A stretch of DNA of 48,660 bases from Russula earlei (Eukaryota; Basidiomycota; Agaricomycetes; Russulales; Russulaceae), in the NCBI GenBank assembly GCA_025769875.1, contig JAGFNK010000399.1, positions 1-48,660 of the forward strand, written 5' to 3'. Every line of letters begins with the position of its first letter. Within the stretch, counting starts at the first letter, position 1. Both the position numbers and the translations under genes were made by a program. The notes under the pieces were generated by a model. That model was given only the letters and a program-made list of their open reading frames with translations. It was not told the DNA's origin and ran no database searches. Shown here in pieces: positions 40,724 to 48,660 of this stretch.

Positions 40724-42659
40724 CTACTCGACGTCTTCATCGTCGCTCCAGTCAACACCATTCTGATGTTCTTCAATCGCCTTCTTGATGGCATCCTCAG
40801 ACGGTGAGTTCTGGTGTGAGCATGACCCTTCTTCAGCATCAAACTTTCCATAGACACTGTCAAGTTATTAGCACAGTTCATTTGAAGGCGATGGATACAG
40901 ACCAGCCACCAGTGAATATTGCCTTCTGCAACGCCGGCAGGATACCAAGGTCCTTCATAGCTTGGTCGAAACTTTGGAGCATCTCATGTGCGTCCTCGAA
41001 AACATGCTTGTAGTCTGCCACTGTGAAGGCAACAGGGCTGTATGACCCGGTTCTCCATTCATTGAGGGTGCATTCCATCTATAAGTTCAATAAATATGGC
41101 TTAGCAAGGGCAACATTTGGAAATTTCACCGCAGACAATGTGAGCGCAATGGCAACCAGTGGGAACGGATCATATCGATCACAGAATATAACGGCATCAG
41201 GCTTGCTTTTTGATGAATTTTGGAACCAGACTTTGTTGATTATGTCTTGGATTGCACGGCTCTTCAAAAAACCGCTCTGCCCTGTTGTTTGCTGTGGGAA
41301 ACCCTGGTCAACAGCACAACATGAAATGTTAGTACACTGACTGGCAACGTACCCGATAAATGTAGGTGAAATCACACTTGAGCTCGGCCACTCGAGTGCG
41401 TTGGTTGGCAATGATGGTCGGATTGTATGTGTGTTGGAAGTTGAAAACGTTGGCCACCACGTCTTTGGCCTTGGTCTTGACATCACCACGAAGATGGCCA
41501 GATCACGCCATGATCTATGTGGCCCACGTATAATCTAAACAAATAGAATGTATATATTCACTCACTATGCGCAGATGATTCACATTGGGAACCATGTCGA
41601 CATCCTTCTCCTTGCATCCTGCCTTCCATGTGGCCTTGGCCCAGTTTGTTTCAGTGACCATGTCAGGATAGCTATTCATCGTGCTGAGGTCAGCACGATA
41701 GTGAGTAATCGCAGCACTGATGACATCCTGGATGTCCACTCCGAAGTCCTTGGCCTTTGGGCACCCATTGACTGAGTGTACCCGCCTGACTTTGTGCACA
41801 GGGCCAGGGTCCAAGTCTGATGAATGGACTGAGGGGTGGGAGTTTGGGCGTTGGCGGGGGAAGACAACAGAGCTAGTGCGTCCGTGTTGAGAGGCAACAG
41901 AACTAGTGCGTCTGCATTGAGAGGCTACAGAACTGGTGTGTCCACATCGGGAGACAGCAGAACTGATGTGTCCGCATTGAGAGCCAGACCTGGTGCGTCT
42001 GCATTGGGAGATAACAAAATTTGAGTGTCGGTGTTTTCAGGATGTCGCTTCCTCTGGATCGCCATGTTCTGGAGAAGGAGAACTGTGGGGCCTCCTCAAA
42101 TAGGTGTGTCGTATGTGTGGCCAGGGTATTACCTGTTCTGGCTCGTCTCCTGAAGAAATGGGGGACAAGCCATTGGCATCCTCCTTGTCATATCCACTGT
42201 GGTCAGTATAGGTTTCAAGGGAGTTGTCATGTTCGGTAGGGTATACACCCTGGTCGGTATCGCTTTCATCACGTTCAATAGGGTCCTCTGCACTTTCATT
42301 CCTTGATGTTTGCCCAGCAACCTGCACCTCTGGATGGTGGCAGGGTGAACGTCTCACCACAACCGCCATTGGAGGTGGTGGTGGTATCACCGAGTTGTGC
42401 AAACTCAGATGTGGGCGGTTGGACCCATAAAAATGTATCTGCAAACGTGAATACCTGTGCAATGTAAACAAGCTTTGTACATACCAAGTCATCCTCTTCA
42501 ACAGGGGGATGTGAGCATTCAGTGGGTTTTGGAGTTGGAGCTGGACATCCAGTGAATGTCAAGAAAACAGGATATCCAAATCACTTACCAACGTTCTCCT
42601 GCTGCAGCTCCTTCTGCTTCCTCTTCGCCGCATTCATGGCTTTCTTGGTTGCCTTCTTA
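40724..42659 (-). pseudogene. DUF6532-domain gene, multi-exon, 5' truncated by Gypsy-B2
   Basis: Exons supported by reading frame and GT-AG junctions: 42589-42659 (Lys-rich KKATKKAMNAAKRKQKELQQ), 42541 downward to about 42479, a Ser/Pro/acidic exon at about 42140-42435, 41566-about 41870, 41353-41514, 41130-41303, 40903-41078 and 40724-40856. Introns are 46-51 bp. The core reads RGDVKTKAKDVVANVF, QRTRVAELKCDFTYIYR, IQDIINKVWFQN, DPFPLVAIALTLSAMECTLNEWRTG and FTVADYKHVFEDAHEM, the pattern of fungal DUF6532. The product ends DWSDDEDVE. One TGA (near 41505, in IMA-SGHLRGD) replaces a probable CGA. The function of the domain is unknown; its families are expanded in agaricomycetes. The start codon lies beyond the B2 insertion. 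Confidence 0.75.
41865..42015. repeat. 36-bp minisatellite in the DUF6532 gene
   Basis: About four imperfect units of roughly 36 bp carry the word GTGCGTCTGCATTGAGAG. On the minus strand they encode a 12-residue repeat of the type SQCRRTSSVA. The unit length keeps the frame. Confidence 0.85.
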
Positions 42660-43301
42660 TGTTGTAGATTACCCCCTTTTGTCGATTCGTCCATAATCCC
42701 TCTCCTTATTGTTCTTCTTTGTTATCCTTGTCTCCGTGGTTACGGTTTCATCCCATGATGGTTATCCCCTATTGTGTTTTATCTATTGTGTCTCACTTAT
42801 TGTGTTTCATCTATTGTGTTTCACTTATTGTGTTTCACCTATTGTCAAGTTACTTTTGCCATTGGTCCACCTTTATCTATTGTTCTGCTTATGGTACTGT
42901 ACAGCCTCGCTACATACAGTATTTAAGCGCCTGTAGAAGCTGGGAAATCCCCCAAGCTTAGCTTTGTCCCATTTCCTGTCGCATCCCTTTGCCCTGTAAA
43001 AACTGTCCTACAATCACAACCTGCATTGTGCTGGCTTACACCTTACTTGCCTTGAACACACCTCAGGGAACCTTTGTGTTCCTTTTCCTTTTCTGCCTCT
43101 CTCTCACCGCCCTCCTCTTCTGTGAAACCATAAGATCGACTCTGTCTGCAGACTGAGTCATTATCTGACTCAGCCTTGAGATGCTAAACCTTTGATCCGG
43201 TCTCTCTGAGCTGGCCCCCACTGAACCCTTGAACCAAGTCACAGGGACTTGGCCCCCATTGAACCCTGAGCTAACGCTCTTACAGCCGCGACGCCATTAC
43301 A
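42660..43301 (+). repeat. Gypsy-B2 5' LTR (642 bp)
   Basis: It begins TGTTGTAGATTACCCCC and ends CCATTACA. It is longer than the 594-bp B1 LTRs, mainly because of a TATTGTGTTTCA-type tandem expansion at about 42768-42845. TATTTAA at about 42920 precedes AAGCTTAGCTT at 42954-42964 by 34 nt, as in B1. Confidence 0.92.
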
Positions 43302-44826
43302 CAAGCTAAGCTTTCTTACTCCATTCTGGAGATCAACCTTGAACTACCATCGAACCGTTGGGTCCGCGTCCAGCCCAGACCATCCCCAGACCTCCCCGAA
43401 CACGTTGTAGGAGCTGCCACTTGGGACAGCTTTCATACCTTCCTCTGCTACATCACCACCGAAAACAACAAAGAACTACCAGTCGAATTCATCAACAATC
43501 ATTGGTTCAAACTACGACTTAGAAGAGGACAACTCTACACTCACCTAGACCTAGAACTCCTCAGAAACAGCCTTGGATTAGGCTACTGGAGGGAAAACAA
43601 CCCTCGCTACGAACCACCGTCAGAATCAGAAGCCTCCTCTACAGAAGGCAACCCCCCTGAACCAGAAAACGCTGTTGAAACTCAGACACCCTTTGAATCC
43701 CCAGCATTAGAACCAGAGGACCCTCTTGGAAACCAGGAACCCATTGAAGACCTAGAACTTGAACCACAGAACCCCCCAGAAATCATTATGGCGGCCCAAC
43801 CCCAAGTTGCTGTACAACCACCCCAAGCTGCTGTCCAGGCTCCTCAGATGGCCGCTCAGCCCCCCCCAGTCGTTGTTCCCCCCCCTCAAGCAGTTGCCCC
43901 TGTGCCACAAGGCACTAATGGATCCCTTAGCGGAAAAGAGCCCACAGCTTTCACTGGGGAAAGGAACAAAACAAAACGATTCATCATGGAATTTAATCTG
44001 TTCTGGGGCCTCAATGATGATAAAGCGGTAATGGTTTCCCCTTTCAAACGAACGATGCTGGCCCTCTCCTATATTCAAGGAGAAAAGGTCGAGGAATGGG
44101 TCAACTCACAAGCAACTGCACTTAGGGAAAAAGTAACCAGGACCCAAAACCCCGTCAATAGGATGGATGACGCATTATGGAATGACTTTGTCACGGACTT
44201 CACATTCAAGTTTACTAACACGGCAGAGAAAGAAGATGCCCAAGCAGCTATTGTCAAACACGTAATGAAGGATTCCCTTGATGACTACATTTCCACCTTT
44301 GAACAACTTCTGAACAAAACTGGGTGGCCAGAAACAGACGTAATTGCCATTGAAAGCTTCAAAAATGGCCTAAAAATCGGACTCTACCGTGCATTTCTGA
44401 ACAGAGATGTCTGGCCCACCACTCTCCAAGAATGGAAGGAGGAGGCCAGAAGACAACAGACGCTTCATCACCATCAGGGAGAAGCTTAAAGGAAAAAACA
44501 CACACTGCCCTTCAGAACATAAACACCATCACTCCGACCGAATGCAGGTAGACGCTGCCAAATCCAATTTTAAGAAGCTCACCGAAGAAGAAAGAAAACA
44601 ATTAGCAAAGGAAGGACGTTGCTTCCATTGCAGGGAGAAAGGCCACCTTATCCGGGAATGTCCTAAAAATACAACTCCCACCACTCCTAAAGCCCAAGTC
44701 ACCGAATCCACCCCAGAACCATCTAAAGAAGAGGAACCGGCTTCTATGGTAGCATGCATGAAAACCCTGCCAGCCGAGGAACGAGCCAAGATCTGGGATC
44801 TCATCCTTAAAGAGGATTTTCTCTAG
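43277..44826 (+). pseudogene. Gypsy-B2 gag (frameshifted)
   Basis: The open frame begins inside the LTR at 43277, runs through the PBS and reads LEINLELPSNRWVRVQ, AATWDSFHTFLCYITTENN and LYTHLDLELLRNSLGLGYW. Its first ATG is only at 43788. A Pro/Gln-rich repeat follows (QVAVQPPQ), then the capsid core TGERNKTKRFIMEFNLFWGL, ALSYIQGEKVEEWVNSQATA and DDYISTFEQLLNKTGWPE. Near 44456 a 2-base deletion relative to B1 shifts the frame. The correct continuation (RFITIREKLKGKN) carries KQLAKEGRCFHCREKGH, with a perfect CCHC knuckle, to TAG 44824-44826. The first half has no ATG, so the true start is uncertain. Confidence 0.88.
43303..43313 (+). promoter_or_regulatory. Gypsy-B2 primer-binding site, complementary to its own LTR
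   Basis: AAGCTAAGCTT begins one base after the LTR and is the exact reverse complement of 42954-42964. It is the same as in B1, so the feature is conserved in the family. Confidence 0.72.
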
Positions 44827-44891
44827 GCCAAAGTGCAACAGTCGGCACAGAGGCCCAAATAGATACCATTGTCAACCATAAAGAAAACTCA

Positions 44892-47800
44892 ATGAAAGTT
44901 CCTTTTATGATAACAACCAATGGAAAGACTGGACAAGTGCTCCTCAACAGCGGAGCAACAGAAAATTTCATCAGTCAAGGAATCATGGGAAAATTACAGA
45001 TTCCACTCCGACCCCTCAGGATCCCCAGACCCATCATTAACGTGGATGGTACCAACAACCAAGGAGGAGCACTAACCCATTTTGCTCATATGACTGTACG
45101 ACATGGCCCCACCACACGACTTCTCACCTTCTATGTTACAAACTTAGGAGAGGATGGAATGATTCTTGGCTACCCCTTCCTAAAGGCGATTAACCCCCTT
45201 GTCAACTGGAGCACCGGCCGCCTAAGAAACCACTTAGGAGTCCTCCTCACCCCCGTCCCCCTAACCAAGCCACCAAGAGTCCGGATCGCACGAATAAGGA
45301 CAACCACCATTCCCCCAGAATATTCTCGACACCAGAAAGTCTTCTCAGAAGAAGCAGCCAAACGACTTCCACCCAGTCAAGGAGAACTCGACTTCAGAAT
45401 CATTTTAAAACTGGACGCCCCCAAATTCCTTGATTGTCGAACTTATCCGCTCCCCCAGAACAAAAAACAAGAACTATCAAGGCAAATACAAGAAGACCTA
45501 ACCAAGGGCTTTATCAAAGATGGAGTCTCAGACTTCGTATCTCCTGTCTTCTTCGTCCAGAAAAAGGACGGCACAGCCCCACGAATGGTAGTAGATTACC
45601 GAAAACTTAATAACGCCACAGTCCCTGACTACCATGCCTTACCAAACATGGAGGAACAATTACACAAATTAAGGGGCAAAACCACCTTCAGCAAATTTGA
45701 TGTCAGAGCTGGCTACAACAACATCTTGATCCACCTGGAAGATCGACACAAAGGAGCTTTCAAAACCCAGTTCGGCACCTTTGTCCCCATGGTAATGGGC
45801 TTTGGCTTTACCAATGCCCCAGCAGCTTTCCAACGAGCAATGAACCACACCCTCCGACCCTGGCTCCTAAAGTACCCAGAAAACACCTGCAACTACCTAG
45901 ACGATATAGCAATAGCCACAAACTCAGGAGAGGAACACCTTCACCGACAAATCACACATGAATTTCTCAACCTCCTCGAAAGAGACTCTTATTTCTTAAA
46001 GGCATCTAAGTGCGCCTTTGAACAAGAAGAAATCGACTTCCTGGGCTTCAGGATTAATCAAGGAACCCTCAAAATTGACCCCATCAAAATGGACGGCCTC
46101 AAAAACTGGCCGAGACCCCCCAACAACCTGAAACAGGTACAACAGATCATGGGCACCCTCAATTACCAACAACCTTTTATCCGAGATTTTGCAAAAATAG
46201 CTCGCCCCATTTTTTCCATGATCAAGAAAGGAACCCCCTTCCTCTGGACCCCAGAAGCAACCATAGCCCTAGAAACCTTGATATCGGCAGTCTGCGATGA
46301 TCCTGAATTGTACACTGTCAACCCCGACCTCCACCTCCCATATGAATTAGAAACTGATGCTTCACAATTTGCCACCGGAGCAATCCTCTTCCAAAAGGAT
46401 CAGAGAGGAAAAAGAAAAATGATCGGGAATATGTCACATGCATTCAATGAGGCGGAAAGGAATTACCCAGTTTGGGATAGGGAGTTCCTGGCTCTGATCC
46501 TTGCACTCCAACACTGGCGATACCTATTAGTCGGGACTAAACATCCCATCAAAATTTTTACAGACCATGCTAACCTGGCTCACTATCGGCTCCCCCACAA
46601 AATCAACCGAAGGATTGCCGGATACATCTCAACTCTTGCAGATTACTATTTCAAAATTCACCACAAAATCAGAATCTCCAATTGCGCAGACGCCCTCTCA
46701 TGACGACCTGACCACAATGATGGGTCAGGAGATAACCAGAACATCACAGCATTGCCTGATAAACTTTTTATTCGCTCGCTTCACACAGAAGACCTCTATG
46801 AGTAAGTACTAACCCAACAGAGAAAACGAAGGTCAGATCTCCTCATGTGGAAGGTCAAACACGGCCTTCAAGAGGAAGAAGATGCACTGTTCAAAGATGG
46901 AAAATTGGTGGTACCATATCAAGAACCCCTCTTACGAAACATTTTGCATACCTATCATGACAGTATCCTTGGCGGACATACGGGAAATGCCCGAACCTTA
47001 TACTCAATTCAAGAATCCTTCTGGTGGCCCAAAATGGCCTACTTCATCAAGGACTACATTCGGGGCTGCGCCACCTGTCAAGCTAACAAGTCTTCCACAC
47101 ACCCAACTCACCCCCCAATTTACCCCATTCCCCCAGAATTTCAAAAACCCTTCCAAACCATCGCCATTGATTGGATCGTTGATCTCCCACCATCAGAAGA
47201 GAATAATGCCATCATGACCATCACTGACCACGATTCCACCAAAGCAGCTATATTCATACCCTGCCGTAAAGATATGGGAACCCTGCAGATGGCCAAACTA
47301 TTCTTACGTTATGCCTTCCCATGGACTGGAGTTCCCTCCAAGGTTATCTCTGATCACGACCCCCGCTTTACCTCCAACCTATTCCAAGAAATCTCCCAAA
47401 TCCTCGGAATTAATCAAAATCTGAGTACTGCCTACCACCCCCAAACTGACGGGCAATCAGAAAGGACCAATCAGACCCTAGAAATGTACTTACGCATCTA
47501 TACAGGGGAGAAACAGGAAGAGTGGGCACACTGGCTCCCCATAGCCCAATATCATTTTAACGCCCACAAGTCCACCACCACCAAGAAAACCCCATACGAA
47601 CTTCTCATAGGCTTTAACCCTCAAGGACTCGGTACCCAACTTAAGTCCAAATTCCCTGGAATCCAAGAACGACTCCAAGCACTAAAGGATATGAGGGAAG
47701 CAGCACAAGAAGCAATGAGGAAGACACAAAACAACTGGATCAAGGAAACTAAGTTCAAGGGTTTCAAAGAAGGGCAGAAGGTCTGGTTAGAAGGCACTAA

Positions 47801-48190
47801 CCTAAAAACCCCCCATCAGTTTCAAAAGTTCCGTCCTAAGTGGTTCGGCCCCTTCACCATCACCAAGAGAATCTCTCATGTTCTTACCAACTCCGACTTC
47901 CCCCCCAATGGAGTATCCATAATGTGTTTCACACCTCCCTCCTATCCCCAGTCACAGAAACAGCCGAACACGGGCCGAACTTCTCCAAACCACCACCCGA
48001 CCTCCTATCGGGAGAATACGAAGTTGAAAAGATTACCGCCCAACGGACCCATAGAAACCAAATCCAATACAGGGTTCGGTGGAAAGGGTACTCCACGGCT
48101 GAAGACACATGGGAACCCCTCTCCAACCTTAAAAACGCTCAAGATGCCATCACCATGTTCCACCTGGGACAACCCACTAAACTCCATACC
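44892..48190 (+). pseudogene. Gypsy-B2 pol: protease, RT, RNase H, integrase, chromodomain
   Basis: The ATG at 44892 starts MKVPFMITTNGKTGQVLL. The protease site reads LNSGATENF, so the catalytic Asp is Asn. RT has KKDGTAPRMVVDYRKLNN, FGFTNAPAAFQRAM and YLDDIAIAT (residues about 335-343). RNase H has LETDASQFATGAIL and IFTDHANLAHYRL. TGA at 46701 (opposite an expected Arg) and TAA near 46804 interrupt; the frame then continues into INT: GGHTGNARTLYSIQE with GCATCQANK (HHCC), IDWIVDLPPSE, ISDHDPRFTS and DGQSERTNQTLEMYL (DDE). A one-base deletion near 47884 shifts the frame before the chromodomain (YEVEKITAQRTHRN, QYRVRWKGYSTAEDTWEPLS, 48018-48165). Pol lies in the -1 frame relative to gag. Confidence 0.92.
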
Positions 48191-48660
48191 ATGTCTCTCG
48201 CTGACCTTGACCCCACAGAATCACATCACTCAGACGAGAGTCTAGATAACCTAGAAGACCAATTTCAAAATCTTACGATACAACAACGTACCTTACTCCC
48301 TCGAATTAACTCTTGTAACCCCCCTTCCTATTCAGTGAATGACCCTACTATCCCCGACTGTGGACACACTATCTTTAACATAGCTGCCAGGGAACAACTT
48401 TTCTCCGGAATTCTCTCCCCTGGCAACTTCTGCGGCTTTCAACTTCTCATGATGGACCCCCGTTTCTCGGAGTTTCATTTATCCATACAAAGGGCAGTAC
48501 TTATGGACTTGGTATGGAATCACATTATACGATCGGCCTTCATAAATACCCCCACTCCTTCAGAGTGGTCGGCCTGGCATCACAAACACGCTACCTCTAC
48601 TTACAATACTCCCATGTCATCTCCTGCTCCCAACTCGTCTCCCTCCTCTACCTACTCACT
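48191..48660 (+). CDS. Gypsy-B2 C-terminal extension beyond the chromodomain (partial)
   Basis: The chromodomain frame continues without a stop through MSLADLDPTESHHSDESLDN, LEDQFQNLTIQQRTLLPRIN, HTIFNIAAREQLFSGILSPG and RFSEFHLSIQRAVLMDLVWN to the window end, open throughout. The matching region of B1 (30665 onward) ends some 1.7 kb later in a CCHC knuckle. The ATG at 48191 could begin a separate protein, or this may be a C-terminal tail of Pol. I recognise no domain in the visible part. Confidence 0.75.
   Translation, partial: MSLADLDPTESHHSDESLDNLEDQFQNLTIQQRTLLPRINSCNPPSYSVNDPTIPDCGHTIFNIAAREQLFSGILSPGNFCGFQLLMMDPRFSEFHLSIQRAVLMDLVWNHIIRSAFINTPTPSEWSAWHHKHATSTYNTPMSSPAPNSSPSSTYS

Larger units (their letters stand above)
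42660..48660 (+). mobile_element. Ty3/Gypsy chromovirus, family B (copy B2), continues past the window
   Basis: The 5' LTR (42660-43301), PBS, gag, PR-RT-RNase H, INT, chromodomain and the start of the C-terminal extension are present in order and mostly open. The 3' end and 3' LTR are outside the window. It inserted into the first visible exon of the DUF6532 gene. It has a handful of breaks: a 2-base deletion in gag, two nonsense codons between RNase H and INT, and a one-base deletion near 47884. It is much less decayed than B1. Confidence 0.95.

Noticed and set aside
41865..42015. CRISPR-like array or plus-strand repeat protein
   Set aside because: It is a 36-bp minisatellite without spacers; the minus-strand frame belongs to the DUF6532 gene.

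Overview
The window holds no recognisable single-copy host gene. It is a dense cluster of nested transposable elements, and nearly every base can be assigned to one. Two intron-bearing genes (a PIF/Harbinger transposase and a DUF6532 gene) have GT-AG introns of about 46-54 bp. Together with DUF6532, a Harbinger element with a Myb/SANT partner gene, and chromodomain Ty3/Gypsy elements, this points to a basidiomycete fungus, most likely an agaricomycete, in a heterochromatic or centromere-like island. That placement is inference; no species is claimed.

Layout. (1) 1-6452: fragments of an old minus-strand Ty1/Copia element, broken up by solo LTRs of families A, C and D and ending in a truncated LTR of family B. 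(2) 6453-35650: a diverged family-A LTR that contains everything else in that span. A Ty3/Gypsy element (B1, 6614-32972, TSD CAATG) sits in this LTR. B1 contains a second, opposite-strand Gypsy (E, 7808-20344, TSD GGGTC), a solo LTR-C (22245-23206) and a Copia element (H, 23299-30072). E contains a solo LTR-A, a solo Copia LTR, a PIF/Harbinger element (12660-16076, TSD TTA) and a solo LTR-F. Copia-H contains a LINE-derived insertion (24135-25745, 13-bp TSD) and another solo LTR-A. A non-autonomous hAT (33232-35439, 8-bp TSD) interrupts the outer LTR-A. (3) 35651-40340: LTR-C pieces and a fairly well-preserved minus-strand Copia (G) carrying a solo LTR-D. (4) 40724-42659: a multi-exon DUF6532 gene on the minus strand, cut at its 5' end by (5) Gypsy-B2 (42660 to the window end), the best-preserved copy of the B family.

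Most nesting events are proved by matching target-site duplications and by reading the interrupted host sequence across each insertion, so the order of events can be reconstructed.

Main points of interest. Both Gypsy families have, directly after the 5' LTR, an 11-12 nt primer-binding site perfectly complementary to a segment of their own LTR placed about 33 nt after the TATA box. This is the arrangement expected for Tf1-like self-primed reverse transcription. Both families also carry additional coding sequence after the integrase and chromodomain that ends in a CCHC zinc knuckle. Decay is dominated by CGA-to-TGA changes, a sign of CpG methylation and deamination or a RIP-like process. The LINE-derived insertion looks like a chimera of a Pol III-type head and a LINE 3' end.

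Family letters (A-H) are local names given here, not database names.
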